Assembly: GCA_002345215.1 (NCBI GenBank)
Contig: DDVH01000052.1
Coordinates: forward strand, 239,043-303,042
Length of the DNA: 64,000 bases
Direction of reading: 5' to 3'
From: Anaerolineales bacterium UBA2317
GTDB lineage: Bacteria; Chloroflexota; Anaerolineae; Anaerolineales; Villigracilaceae
Shown here piece by piece: positions 40,956 to 50,177 of this stretch. The notes beneath the pieces were generated by a model. The model was given only the letters and a program-made list of their open reading frames with translations, was not told the DNA's origin and did not search any database. The position numbers were made by a program, and so were the translations under genes. Each line of letters opens with the position of its first letter. The stretch's first letter is position 1.

Positions 40956-42446
40956 ATGCATGTTGAACTAAAAAATATCAACAAACATTTTGGGAAAGTT
41001 CACGCCAATAAAAACATTAATCTCACTATTCCATCTGGAAGTATTCAAGGAATTTTAGGGGAAAATGGTGCTGGTAAAAGTACCTTGATGAAAGTCTTAT
41101 CAGGTTTTATTCAAGCCGACCCCGGCAGTGAAATTCTCTTAGATGGTAAACCTGTAAAAATGAATTCACCTGCTGATGCGATTCAGTATGGTATCGGTAT
41201 GTTGCATCAAGACCCGTTAGATTTCCCGCCCATGAAAGTTTTGGATAATTTTTTATTAGGCATACCCGGCAGTTTCTTTCCAAACCGAAAAGAAGCCACG
41301 CAAGATTTTATTTTACTTACACAAGAATATGGCTTTTTACTTGACCCTGAAAATTATGTAGATGCCCTAACTGTGGGGGAACGTCAACAACTTGAAATTA
41401 TGCGCCTGATTTTTCTTGGCGTACGTTTATTTATTTTAGATGAACCAACAACGGGAATTAGTGCTAGCCAAAAAGAAAAATTATTTTCCACACTTAAAAA
41501 ATTCCCCGAACAAGCCATGACGGTGATTTTTGTATCACATAAGTTAGAAGATGTAGAAAGTTTATGTGACCGCGTTGCTGTTTTGCGAGCAGGTGAATTA
41601 GTTGGTGAAGTTAATCCGCCGTATCAAACCAAAAAATTTGTTGAAATGATGTTCGGCAAAGAAGTGACTTTAGGTGATAAGCAACCTACCAAAATTGGTG
41701 ATACTGTTCTTGCCATGAACAACGTCGCTTTAGAAGATGCACGCTTAAAAATAAAAGATATTAATTTTGAAATTCATGCAGGCGAAGTCGTTGGTTTAGC
41801 AGGCATGGAAGGTTCTGGGCAAGATTTATTCATGCGGGCATGTGCAGGCTTAGTCCGCCCTGTAGGTGGCAAGATTCAACTCAAAGGTCAGGACTTAAGC
41901 GGAAAGTCATATCACACTTATAAACATGCTGGGGTTAGTTTTCTTCCTGCCGCGAGATTGGAAGAAGCATTAGTGCCCGGTTTAACTTTAACTGACCATT
42001 TTATATTAGCCGAACAACCCAAAGGAATTTTTATTGATAAACCTGCGGGTGAAAAATTAGCAGAAGAAAGAATCAAGTCATTCAACATTCGTGGCACACC
42101 GTTGAGCAATGTTGAATCGTTATCGGGTGGAAATCAACAACGTGCAGAATTGGCATTATTACAAGACCCGCTTGATTTGATTTTGTTAGAACATCCCACA
42201 CGTGGCTTAGATATTGAATCTGTTATTTATATTTGGAATAAATTGAAAGAAAGATGTAAGCAAAATACATCCATTATTTTTATTTCATCAGATTTAGAGG
42301 AAATTTTGCAATATAGTGACCGTGTTTTGGTTTTCTTCAATGGAAAAATTTCGAATCCGTTAGATGCCAACAAAACAAACGTGAAAGAACTTGGGCAATT
42401 AATTGGTGGTAAGGGTTGGGCTGACGAGGAAGGTTCACATGCTTAA
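40956..42446 (+). CDS. Nucleoside ABC transporter, two-domain ATPase
   Basis: 496 residues with two ABC modules. Module 1 has Walker A GENGAGKST, signature 'LTVGERQQLEIMRL' and Walker B 'LFILDEPTTGIS'. Module 2 has a degenerate P-loop ('GMEGSGQDLF', lacking the Lys) and 'LSGGNQQRAELALL'. That asymmetry is normal for the sugar/nucleoside (RbsA/NupO-like) class. It energises uptake of the substrate of the upstream BMP protein. Its stop overlaps the next permease start by 8 nt. Confidence 0.9.
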   Translation: MHVELKNINKHFGKVHANKNINLTIPSGSIQGILGENGAGKSTLMKVLSGFIQADPGSEILLDGKPVKMNSPADAIQYGIGMLHQDPLDFPPMKVLDNFLLGIPGSFFPNRKEATQDFILLTQEYGFLLDPENYVDALTVGERQQLEIMRLIFLGVRLFILDEPTTGISASQKEKLFSTLKKFPEQAMTVIFVSHKLEDVESLCDRVAVLRAGELVGEVNPPYQTKKFVEMMFGKEVTLGDKQPTKIGDTVLAMNNVALEDARLKIKDINFEIHAGEVVGLAGMEGSGQDLFMRACAGLVRPVGGKIQLKGQDLSGKSYHTYKHAGVSFLPAARLEEALVPGLTLTDHFILAEQPKGIFIDKPAGEKLAEERIKSFNIRGTPLSNVESLSGGNQQRAELALLQDPLDLILLEHPTRGLDIESVIYIWNKLKERCKQNTSIIFISSDLEEILQYSDRVLVFFNGKISNPLDANKTNVKELGQLIGGKGWADEEGSHA

Positions 42447-43485
42447 GAGCCGTTGGAGCGGATTATTTTTTCAACTTATCGCGTTGGTACTTTCATTAAC
42501 TGTCGTTTCATTAATTTTATTATCCATAGGGGCTTCTCCGTTAAATGCATTTAGCAATATGCTAACAGGCTCTGTTGGCTCAACTAGAAAAATTGCTGAA
42601 GTTTTGGTTTCATTCGTTCCATTGCTTTTAGTGACAGCAGGATTATTGATTACATTTTCAGCAGGTTTGTGGAACATTGGTGTGGAAGGTCAAATTGTTT
42701 TAGGAGCCATTGCGAGCGTTTGGGTCTTTCGCATTTTTATTGATAGCACACTTCCACCGTCATTGATTATTTTTCTTTCTTTTCTTGGTGGCATGTTCGG
42801 TGGAGCTTTGTGGGCGGCATTGACTGGTTTGTTAAAAACATTCGGTGGCGTGAATGAAATTTTTGGTGGGCTTGGTTTAAATTTTGTCGCCAATGCCCTC
42901 ACTTTATATTTAATTTTTGGAGCATGGAAGCGTGAAGGTGTTGCTTCCATGAGTGGTACTGAACCACTGCCTGATTCATTTTCACTTGATCAACTTGGTG
43001 AATTACGCATCAGCCCTACAGCATTAATCGTTGCAATTCTTGCAATTGTTTTTGTATATTTTGTTTTGAATGGAACATATTTTGGCTTGAAACTAAAAGC
43101 AGTCGGGAAAAACTTCCGCGCGGCATATTTGTTAGGCATTCCTACTTGGCAATATTCGATGTATTCCTTTTTGATTTGTGGTGCCTTAGCAGGGATTGCT
43201 GGCGCGGTACAAGTTGCCGCAGTGTATCACCGCCTCATTCCTTCGATTTCAAGCGGGTACGGCTACCTCGGCTTGATGGTTGCCATGCTGATTAATTATC
43301 AAGCAATCTGGGCGATTCCTGTAGCATTTTTCTTTGCGGCATTAAACATTGGTAGTATTCAATTGCCAATTGTGATGCAATTAGATTCTTCGCTCTCTGG
43401 CGTTTTACAAGGTATTTTGGTTTTGTTTGTTTTATTAGTAGAAGGTTTCCGTCAAAAATTTATTAAGAGGTCATCACAAACATGA
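42439..43485 (+). CDS. Nucleoside ABC transporter permease 1
   Basis: 348 residues, about eight to ten hydrophobic helices, with the BPD_transp_2 pattern ('LLLVTAGLLITFSAGLWNIGVEGQIVLGA'). Typical partner of BMP/NupO systems (NupP-like). Start at 42439, preceded by GAGGAAGG, overlapping the ATPase gene; the longer frame is not supported. It overlaps the second permease by 4 nt. Confidence 0.9.
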   Translation: MLKSRWSGLFFQLIALVLSLTVVSLILLSIGASPLNAFSNMLTGSVGSTRKIAEVLVSFVPLLLVTAGLLITFSAGLWNIGVEGQIVLGAIASVWVFRIFIDSTLPPSLIIFLSFLGGMFGGALWAALTGLLKTFGGVNEIFGGLGLNFVANALTLYLIFGAWKREGVASMSGTEPLPDSFSLDQLGELRISPTALIVAILAIVFVYFVLNGTYFGLKLKAVGKNFRAAYLLGIPTWQYSMYSFLICGALAGIAGAVQVAAVYHRLIPSISSGYGYLGLMVAMLINYQAIWAIPVAFFFAALNIGSIQLPIVMQLDSSLSGVLQGILVLFVLLVEGFRQKFIKRSSQT

Positions 43486-44480
43486 CTCAAGAAACGCTTC
43501 TGATTGGTTTAGCAGGTGTGCTTGCCGCCGCCGCTCCGATTGTATTTGCGGTCTTAGGTGAAACATTATCGGAACGTGCTGGTGTGATTAACTTATCCAT
43601 GAACGGAACAATTTTATTGTCAGCAATGGGTGGTTTTGCAGTTGCATACAATACAGATAGTCTCGTGCTTGGATTTTTAGCAGGTATGTTAATCGGCGCG
43701 TTGGTCGCATTGATTGTTGCCTTTGCAAGTATTACTTTGAATCAATCGCAAGTGGCAGTTGGTTTTGTACTTGCATTAACTTGCCGTGACCTTTCATATT
43801 TTCTCGGTAGTCCTTATATGAATGTGCCAGGTCCGCGTTTGGCATCCATGCCAATTCCTATCCTAAGTGATATTCCAATTCTTGGTACATTATTGTTTCG
43901 TCAAGATGCAATCACATATATAAGTTTTCTTGCTATTATTCTCTGCTGGGTGTGGATTTATCGCACACGCCCCGGGTTAATGTTGCAAGGCATCGGTGAA
44001 AAACCTGCCGCCGCGTTCATCCGCGGGGCGAACGTCAATTTGATGCGCTATGTTTACACAGTCATCGGTGGCGCGTTGATTGGTCTAGCAGGTCCAGCAT
44101 TTTCTTTGGGCGTGCGCGCTGGTTGGATGGGGACAATCTCTGGTTTAGATGGCTTCGGTTGGATTGCATTATCCATCACGATTTTTGGTGGATGGAACCC
44201 TGCTCGTGCGGCATTTGGAGCATATCTCTTCGGGCTTTTGCAATGGCTCGGCTTGGTGTTACAACCCGTATTGACTCAAGTGCCATCACAGGTGTTGCAA
44301 GTGGCTCCATTCCCATTGATGATATTAACTTTATTACTCGTCAATATCGGCAATGCCGAATGGGTGGAAAGAACGTTAGCCGCTATGCCAGAAAGAACCA
44401 GAAAATTTTTTGCAAAACTATTACGTGCCATGCGTGCTTCTCCACCAGCATCATTGGGTGTGCCGTTTGAGAGGGATTAG
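43482..44480 (+). CDS. Nucleoside ABC transporter permease 2
   Basis: 332 residues, about eight hydrophobic helices, second member of the BPD_transp_2 pair (NupQ-like): 'ETLSERAGVINLSMNGTILLSAMGGFA' and 'GAALIGLAGPAFSLG'-type sequence. ATGA overlap with permease 1 shows translational coupling. It is the last gene of the transporter run and is followed by a strong terminator. Confidence 0.9.
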   Translation: MTQETLLIGLAGVLAAAAPIVFAVLGETLSERAGVINLSMNGTILLSAMGGFAVAYNTDSLVLGFLAGMLIGALVALIVAFASITLNQSQVAVGFVLALTCRDLSYFLGSPYMNVPGPRLASMPIPILSDIPILGTLLFRQDAITYISFLAIILCWVWIYRTRPGLMLQGIGEKPAAAFIRGANVNLMRYVYTVIGGALIGLAGPAFSLGVRAGWMGTISGLDGFGWIALSITIFGGWNPARAAFGAYLFGLLQWLGLVLQPVLTQVPSQVLQVAPFPLMILTLLLVNIGNAEWVERTLAAMPERTRKFFAKLLRAMRASPPASLGVPFERD

Positions 44481-44485
44481 TGCAA

Positions 44486-44520
44486 ACTTCCGAAGTCTAT
44501 AAGACTTCGGAAGTTTTTAT
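44486..44520 (+). terminator. Intrinsic terminator of the nucleoside importer operon
   Basis: ACTTCCGAAGTC and GACTTCGGAAGT form a 12-bp stem with a 5-nt loop, followed by TTTTT. Confidence 0.9.
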
Positions 44521-44526
44521 ATCGGG

Positions 44527-44532
44527 TAAAAT
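44527..44532 (+). promoter_or_regulatory. -10-like element (TAAAAT) before threonine synthase
   Basis: TAAAAT ends 9 nt before the ATG at 44542, right after the upstream terminator. No Shine-Dalgarno; a leaderless or near-leaderless start is likely. Confidence 0.45.
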
Positions 44533-44541
44533 TATTTGAAT

Positions 44542-45810
44542 ATGAAGAATTTCATTGGTTACAAATGTTCACTTTGTGGCACTGAATATGTACAAGATCA
44601 GGTGATATATACTTGCCCCAAAGATGGCGGGAATTTAGACATCATCCTCGACTTTGATTCGATCAAGAAAAAATTTCAACCCGAAGATATAACATCCAGA
44701 ACTGAATCTTCGTTGTGGCGATATTTGCCATTATTACCAGTCTCAGAACCGCCAGGTGATTCAACTCCGCTTCACATTGCAGGTTGGACTCCTACTTTTG
44801 CTTTGCCACGCTTAGCCGAAAAACTTAACCTCAATCATTTATGGCTCAAGGACGAATCTCGTAACCCGACGGCTTCATTCAAAGATAGAGCCAGTGCAGT
44901 GGTTGTAACTCGTGCCCATGAAATCAAATCCGAAATTGTGGTCACGGCTTCCACTGGAAATGCAGGCGCGGCATTAGCAGGTATGGCGGCGGCTGTAAAT
45001 CAAAAGACGATTATTTTTGCTCCTAAATCCGCGCCGCAAGCGAAGGTGGCGCAATTGCTTGTCTTTGGAGCAAAGGTCATTTTGATGGATGGAAGTTATG
45101 ACGATGCTTTTGATTTAAGTATTAAAGCCAGCGAAGAATTTGGTTGGTACTGCCGAAATACTGGCTATAATCCGTTTACATTAGAAGGAAAAAAGACTGC
45201 CGCCTTTGAGATTTGGGAGTGGTGGATAAAAGCGCATCGAGACTGGCATCAGCATGATAGCTCACTTGATAATCATCCTCCACTGACAATTTTTGTATCC
45301 GTTGGTGACGGTAACATTATTTCAGGAATCCACAAAGGCTTTAAAGATTTGTTTGCCTTAGGTTGGATTCCAAACATACCCAGAATCATTGGCGTGCAAG
45401 CAGAAGGCTCATCTGCGATTGCGAATGCTTTTCATGCTGATACTGAAACAATTACACCGGTCTCTGCTAAGACGATTGCCGATAGCATTTCAGTAGATTT
45501 ACCACGTGATGGAGTTCGGGCCGTGCGCGCAACAAAAGAAACAAATGGAACGTACATCACTGTTAGTGATGATGAAATTATTCATGCAATTGCAGAGTTA
45601 GGCAAAGTTGGCGTCTTTGCTGAACCTGCCGGGGCGACTGCCTATGCTGGCGTTATCAAGTCAACAAGTATGGGCGTGGTGCGAAGCGAAGACCCAATCC
45701 TCGTGTTAAATACAGGCAGTGGATTGAAAGATGTGCGTGCGGCAATGCAGGCTGTTCCATCTGCTCCAATTATTGAACCTACTTTAGAAGCGGTGAAAAA
45801 ATTACTATGA
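44542..45810 (+). CDS. thrC: Threonine synthase
   Basis: 422 residues. An N-terminal zinc-ribbon-like part (C-x2-C at 'YKCSLCG' and a later Cys) precedes the fold-II PLP domain: 'GWTPTFALPRLAEKL', 'LKDESRNPTASFKDRA' with the PLP Lys, 'TASTGNAGAALAGMAA', and 'GDGNIISGIHKGFKDL'. It converts O-phosphohomoserine to threonine. The zinc-ribbon form is common in archaea and Chloroflexota. I prefer the ATG at 44542 to the in-frame TTG at 44536. It overlaps the next gene by 4 nt. Confidence 0.9.
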   Translation: MKNFIGYKCSLCGTEYVQDQVIYTCPKDGGNLDIILDFDSIKKKFQPEDITSRTESSLWRYLPLLPVSEPPGDSTPLHIAGWTPTFALPRLAEKLNLNHLWLKDESRNPTASFKDRASAVVVTRAHEIKSEIVVTASTGNAGAALAGMAAAVNQKTIIFAPKSAPQAKVAQLLVFGAKVILMDGSYDDAFDLSIKASEEFGWYCRNTGYNPFTLEGKKTAAFEIWEWWIKAHRDWHQHDSSLDNHPPLTIFVSVGDGNIISGIHKGFKDLFALGWIPNIPRIIGVQAEGSSAIANAFHADTETITPVSAKTIADSISVDLPRDGVRAVRATKETNGTYITVSDDEIIHAIAELGKVGVFAEPAGATAYAGVIKSTSMGVVRSEDPILVLNTGSGLKDVRAAMQAVPSAPIIEPTLEAVKKLL

Positions 45811-46985
45811 AAAAACAAAGCAATCAACAATGGAGTTATCCTTTTCGTTACACAATGGGTGTTATTCTTTTCATTGCCGTCGTGGCATTTTTAATTTATG
45901 CACGTGAAGCCGTGAAGATGTTAATCATTGCGGGTTTTTCGGCATATTTAATTAGCCCAGCAGTTTTGTTCTTGACTGAAAAAACAAAATTAACACGCAT
46001 GGCGGCAGTGAATGTTGTCTATTTTACTGCCATCATTTTTTTCGTGATTGTGCCCATTGGATTAACGCCTGTGTTCTTTGAAGAGATTCAAATTGTAGTA
46101 AAAGATTTATTAGATGTAACTACTGAATTAAGCAAAATGCTTTCTAAACCGATTCAATTTGCTGGCATGGAATTTCATTTTGAACAACTTGGCGATAGTA
46201 TCGGACATTTGCAAGATAACTTCTTAACACCATTACCCGAAGAAGCTCTAGAATTATTAGAAGCCACAACTATTAATGTTTTGTGGTTCTTAATTATTTT
46301 AGTAAGCGTTTATCTGTTTATGATGGAATGGCCCCGTATTAAAGATTGGATGGTTAACCTCGCGCCTGCAGATTATCACGACGATATGCTTGAGTTATAT
46401 AAACGCTTGCGAAACGTGTGGATGGCTTATTTACGCGGGCAAATTGTTCTGATGGTTGTAGTGTGGATTGCTTTTACAATTGCATGGGCAATTATTGGTA
46501 TTCCGGGTGCAATGGTGCTAGGGATTGCCGCGGGTTTGTTTACTTTAGTGCCAGATGTAGGACCAACGCTTGCGGCTTTACTTGCAATTGCTGTGGCGTT
46601 GCTTGAAGGCTCATCTTGGATTCGCTTGTCTGATGTTCCCAGCATAAATAATTTGATAGTGGCAGGAATTGTATTTTTAACTTATGTTGTTCTTATCAAT
46701 TTAAAAAATGCACTGGTTCGCCCAATTATTATGGGGCGTAGTTTGCATATGAACGAAGGGCTGATTTTTGTCGCTATCTTAATTGCCACCATTCTTGCGG
46801 GCATTATGGGTGCATTATTAATTGTGCCAGTCATGGCTTCTGTTTCAGTCATCATGGAGTACTTGCGCCGTAGTATTTTAGGTTTGCCTCCCTTTGCTGA
46901 TGATGGTGAAAATCAATTCAAAGTGCCAGAAGAAAAAATAAAACGCAAACGCGGACTTCGCCTCAAACGGAAATCTAGTGAATGA
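45807..46985 (+). CDS. AI-2E family transporter-like membrane protein
   Basis: 392 residues, about eight transmembrane helices, with the family-typical long amphipathic loop between helices 3 and 4 ('EIQIVVKDLLDVTTELSKML') and the conserved 'PGAMVLGIAAGLFTLVPDVGPTLAALLAI' region. Members include Na+/H+ antiporters and exporters once linked with AI-2. The C-terminus is a basic cytoplasmic tail. ATGA overlaps join it to thrC and to the glycosyltransferase gene, so the three form one operon. Confidence 0.85.
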   Translation: MKKQSNQQWSYPFRYTMGVILFIAVVAFLIYAREAVKMLIIAGFSAYLISPAVLFLTEKTKLTRMAAVNVVYFTAIIFFVIVPIGLTPVFFEEIQIVVKDLLDVTTELSKMLSKPIQFAGMEFHFEQLGDSIGHLQDNFLTPLPEEALELLEATTINVLWFLIILVSVYLFMMEWPRIKDWMVNLAPADYHDDMLELYKRLRNVWMAYLRGQIVLMVVVWIAFTIAWAIIGIPGAMVLGIAAGLFTLVPDVGPTLAALLAIAVALLEGSSWIRLSDVPSINNLIVAGIVFLTYVVLINLKNALVRPIIMGRSLHMNEGLIFVAILIATILAGIMGALLIVPVMASVSVIMEYLRRSILGLPPFADDGENQFKVPEEKIKRKRGLRLKRKSSE

Positions 46986-47920
46986 AAATAACATATTCGA
47001 TTGTTGCCCCAATCTACAACGAAATAGATAATCTTCCTGAGTTGTATCGCCGCGTCAAGGAAGTGATGGACGCTTCAAACGAGACGTGGGAACTGATTCT
47101 CGTTGATGATGGCTCTACCGACGGTTCGACAGATAAAATTCGCGAGCTTGCTCAGCAAGATAAAAAAGTTCGCCCTGTTATCTTTGCGCGCAATTTCGGA
47201 CATCAAGTAGCCATCACCGCTGGCTGGGATTATGCTCGTGGTGATGCCATTGTCATCATTGATGCTGATTTGCAAGACCCACCTGAAGTGATTCTTGAAC
47301 TCGCCAAAAAGTGGAAAGAAGGCTACGAAGTTGTATATGCTGTCAGAAGTGAACGTGAAGGCGAATCATGGTTCAAGAAAGTAACCGCTTCTCTTTTCTA
47401 TCGAATTATTTATCGAATCACTGACGTAAAAATCCCAGTAGATACTGGTGACTTTCGTTTGATGGATAGAAAAGTTGTGGATGTTCTCAAACAAATGAAA
47501 GAACGCCATCGCTTTCCACGTGGCATGTCTGCTTGGGTTGGATTCAAACAAGTTGGAGTCACATACAAACGTGCCGCACGTGTGGCTGGCGTAACGAAAT
47601 ATCCTTTTAATAAAATGCTTCGGCTGGCATTGAATGCCATTACCAGTTTTTCATACTTTCCATTACAAGTGGCCACATTTTTTGGATTCGTTTCAGCAGG
47701 CGTTGCCATTTTGGCTATTCCACTTGTCATCATCCTTAGAATTGCTGGCTCTCACTTTTTTGAAGGTCAAACCACGACATTGATATCTGTGTTGTTTCTC
47801 GGTGGCGTGCAATTAATTTCGCTGGGTATTCTCGGCGAATACATTGGACGTTTATACGACGAAGCCAAAGGCAGACCGTTATACATCGTCCGCGAAGCAC
47901 CCGAAGATACTGAAAGTTAA
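46982..47920 (+). CDS. GT2 glycosyltransferase, DPM1/GtrB-like
   Basis: 312 residues. GT-A catalytic domain: 'SIVAPIYNEIDNLPELYRRV', 'LVDDGSTDGS' and the 'DADLQDPPE' metal motif. Two C-terminal transmembrane helices (about 230-255 and 265-290) fit polyprenyl-phosphate mannose/glucose synthases. It transfers a sugar from a nucleotide donor to a polyprenyl phosphate on the inner face of the membrane, and such lipid-linked sugars are donors for GT-C enzymes like the one at 37458. It is coupled to the AI-2E-family gene by a 4-nt overlap. Confidence 0.88.
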   Translation: MKITYSIVAPIYNEIDNLPELYRRVKEVMDASNETWELILVDDGSTDGSTDKIRELAQQDKKVRPVIFARNFGHQVAITAGWDYARGDAIVIIDADLQDPPEVILELAKKWKEGYEVVYAVRSEREGESWFKKVTASLFYRIIYRITDVKIPVDTGDFRLMDRKVVDVLKQMKERHRFPRGMSAWVGFKQVGVTYKRAARVAGVTKYPFNKMLRLALNAITSFSYFPLQVATFFGFVSAGVAILAIPLVIILRIAGSHFFEGQTTTLISVLFLGGVQLISLGILGEYIGRLYDEAKGRPLYIVREAPEDTES

Positions 47921-47941
47921 TTCTTCTCACTTTTACAACCT

Positions 47942-49300
47942 ATGAATCTTTCATTTTTAAAAGACCGCGCCTTTCTGCGCGAAGTGCTTACTATTGCGCT
48001 TCCTATTTCATTTCAACAACTCATCAATGCCTCACTCAACATGATAGATGTGTTAATGGTTGGGCAATTAGGTGAAACTTCAATCGCCGCGCTTGGTTTA
48101 TCCAATCAAGTATTTTTTGTTTTTATACTTTTATTATTTGGGCTCACCAGTGGCATGGCAATTTTTGTCGCACAATATTGGGGTAAAGGTGAAATAGAGC
48201 CAATCCGCAAAGTGCTTGGCATGAGCATGGTCACTACATCGGCAATTGCATTAATTTTTACACTCGCCGCCACACTATTTCCACATCGTCTACTAGGATT
48301 TTATACTGAAGACCCTGAAGTTATTACAATTGGTTCGCGTTACTTAAAAATCGTTGGGCTTTCCTACATTGCAGTTGCCATTGCCACTTCATACATTGCC
48401 ACATTACGAAGTATCAAATTAATTAAACTTACAGTCATCGCAACAGTCTGTGCTTTAATTTTCAAAACGATAGTGGGATACACATTGATTTTCGGGCATT
48501 TTGGATTTCCAGCACTTGGAGTTGAGGGTGCGGCAATCGGCACCGCCTCAGGCTGGACTTTAGAATTGATTCTGCTCTTCATCTTAATCTACACCCAAAA
48601 GACTCCGCTTGCCGTAAACCCATTAACCTTCTTTACATTTGACTTTTCATTTTTCTCACGAGTTCTAAGCACAACATTACCCGCTTTGGCAAATGAAATG
48701 TTTTGGTCATTTGGAATTACAACCTACAATGCTATTTATGCCCGCATCGGTACAGATTCAATTGCGGCGGTTAACGTCAATGCCACCATTGAAGAACTTG
48801 GTTTTGTCGTCTTTATGGGTTTAGGGAATGCTTGTGCTGTAATGGTAGGAAATCGAATTGGTGCTGGCAAAAAAGATGAAGCCTACGAAACTGTTCGGCG
48901 AGTTATTATCTTAAGCATCCTCGCCGCATGGACAGTTGGCTTGTTAGTGTTATTAGCCAGAGATGCAGTAGTAGGATTATATAATCTTTCACCAAGCGGA
49001 GAATATAACGTCCGCATGTTAATGCTGGCAATGGCATTCATGTTATGGATTCGGATGTTTAATTTCTGCACATTTGTCGGTGCTTTACGCGCAGGCGGTG
49101 ATACCCGTTTTGCTTTGTTTATGGAAATCTGCTCAATTTGGTTAATCGGAGTCCCCGCCGCATATATTGGCGCGTTTGTTTTGGAATTGCCCGTCTATCT
49201 TGTCTATCTCATGGTTGGGTTAGAAGAAGTTGCCAAAGCCTTTGTCAGTTTTTGGCGGTTCAGGTCTCGCAAGTGGATTCATGACTTGGTGAATGAGTAA
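47942..49300 (+). CDS. MATE-family efflux transporter
   Basis: 452 residues, twelve transmembrane helices in two six-helix halves. 'ALPISFQQLINASLNMIDVLMVGQLGETSIAALGLSNQ' is the classical MATE N-terminal block and 'NVNATIEELGFVVFMGLGNACAVMVGNRIGAGK' the matching C-terminal one. It exports cationic drugs or metabolites in exchange for Na+ or H+; the substrate is unknown. It follows the GT2 gene by 21 nt without an obvious Shine-Dalgarno, and ends before a CACAGAG palindrome. Confidence 0.9.
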   Translation: MNLSFLKDRAFLREVLTIALPISFQQLINASLNMIDVLMVGQLGETSIAALGLSNQVFFVFILLLFGLTSGMAIFVAQYWGKGEIEPIRKVLGMSMVTTSAIALIFTLAATLFPHRLLGFYTEDPEVITIGSRYLKIVGLSYIAVAIATSYIATLRSIKLIKLTVIATVCALIFKTIVGYTLIFGHFGFPALGVEGAAIGTASGWTLELILLFILIYTQKTPLAVNPLTFFTFDFSFFSRVLSTTLPALANEMFWSFGITTYNAIYARIGTDSIAAVNVNATIEELGFVVFMGLGNACAVMVGNRIGAGKKDEAYETVRRVIILSILAAWTVGLLVLLARDAVVGLYNLSPSGEYNVRMLMLAMAFMLWIRMFNFCTFVGALRAGGDTRFALFMEICSIWLIGVPAAYIGAFVLELPVYLVYLMVGLEEVAKAFVSFWRFRSRKWIHDLVNE

Positions 49301-49304
49301 TCAA

Positions 49305-49378
49305 AGCCACAAAGAACACAGAGGTCACAGAGTTTTTTTGAGGTTTTTCTCAAAGGTCTCTGTGACCTTTGTAGCTAA
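49305..49378. repeat. CACAGAG palindromic element (empty copy D)
   Basis: AGCCACAAAGAACACAGAGG then TCACAGAG, a T-rich loop, and a complementary right arm ending GTGACCTTTGTAGCTAAG. It lies between the convergent MATE and lycopene cyclase genes and may end both transcripts. Confidence 0.75.
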
Positions 49379-49382
49379 GAAC

Positions 49383-50177
49383 TTACGGTAGTCCTTTGTA
49401 ACCTTTTGCTTTCCAGTCGTTGAATCTTTTTCTACCAATATCAGATAACAAAAGCGTCATCCCAAATGTAATTAAGACATTTGTAATAAAGAAGAATACA
49501 ACTTCTTCGAGCGGCAAGATTCCAAAAAATAAAATCCCTGTTGTTTGGTCTTTGGCAATTGACCAAGTTGTATCTGTCAGAGCAATAATATCCATGAGAG
49601 ATAAATATGTCCCTGGTACAAAGATACTCCAAAAAACAAGTTTGCGATGATGCCAGAGAATATCTGCACCATATAAAAATTGTAGGAGAATCGGAGGCAA
49701 TGCCCAAAACAATGTGATTGATAAATAAGTTAAAGGTTTATTATCACTGAAGAAGATAGTTGTGAAAACAATCCAAACAATAACAAGAAGACCAGTAGAT
49801 ATATAAACAAGTTTTTTGTTTGGATTGAAATCTTCCCGGGGGAGAGAAATGCGTCGGATTAAAAACCAAAACCAAAGTCCAGAAAGAAGCGTTTCTAAAA
49901 CGAAGAAAGTATATTCTTCGATGGGAACATACCCAAATACAATGCCCGTTACCAAATCGGGGTTATAAAACCAAACCCCGGTGGCGACGAGATAGTTATC
50001 CCACGGCGTGGTGTAGGTGACGGCGAGAATGATATGCACGAGAATCCCAACCCACACGGCGCGACCATTTGCAAAACCGATGGTGGGTTTATTTTTTTTG
50101 TTATCCAAATACGCGATAAACAAAAAAATAAAAATTGGAATAACAAGAAATCGAAGTAAAAAACCAAAATATGTCAT
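49383..50177 (-). CDS. Lycopene cyclase (CrtYcd type, fused domains)
   Basis: 264 residues, about seven transmembrane helices. It holds two repeats of the lycopene-cyclase domain as in archaeal and fungal fused enzymes: 'YTTPWDNYLVATGVWFY' with 'GYVPIEEYTFFVLETLL' in the first and 'GILPLEEVVFFFITNVLI' in the second. It cyclises the ends of lycopene to beta-ionone rings. It is the last gene of the eight-gene leftward operon (4-nt overlap with the P450) and ends next to a CACAGAG palindrome. Confidence 0.9.
   Translation of the reverse strand: MTYFGFLLRFLVIPIFIFLFIAYLDNKKNKPTIGFANGRAVWVGILVHIILAVTYTTPWDNYLVATGVWFYNPDLVTGIVFGYVPIEEYTFFVLETLLSGLWFWFLIRRISLPREDFNPNKKLVYISTGLLVIVWIVFTTIFFSDNKPLTYLSITLFWALPPILLQFLYGADILWHHRKLVFWSIFVPGTYLSLMDIIALTDTTWSIAKDQTTGILFFGILPLEEVVFFFITNVLITFGMTLLLSDIGRKRFNDWKAKGYKGLP

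Noticed and set aside
44542..45810. 2,3-diaminopropionate ammonia-lyase (YgeX), expected from the yge-like context
   Set aside because: The N-terminal zinc-ribbon part and the SFKDR and GDGN motifs fit threonine synthase better, and a terminator separates it from the purine genes.
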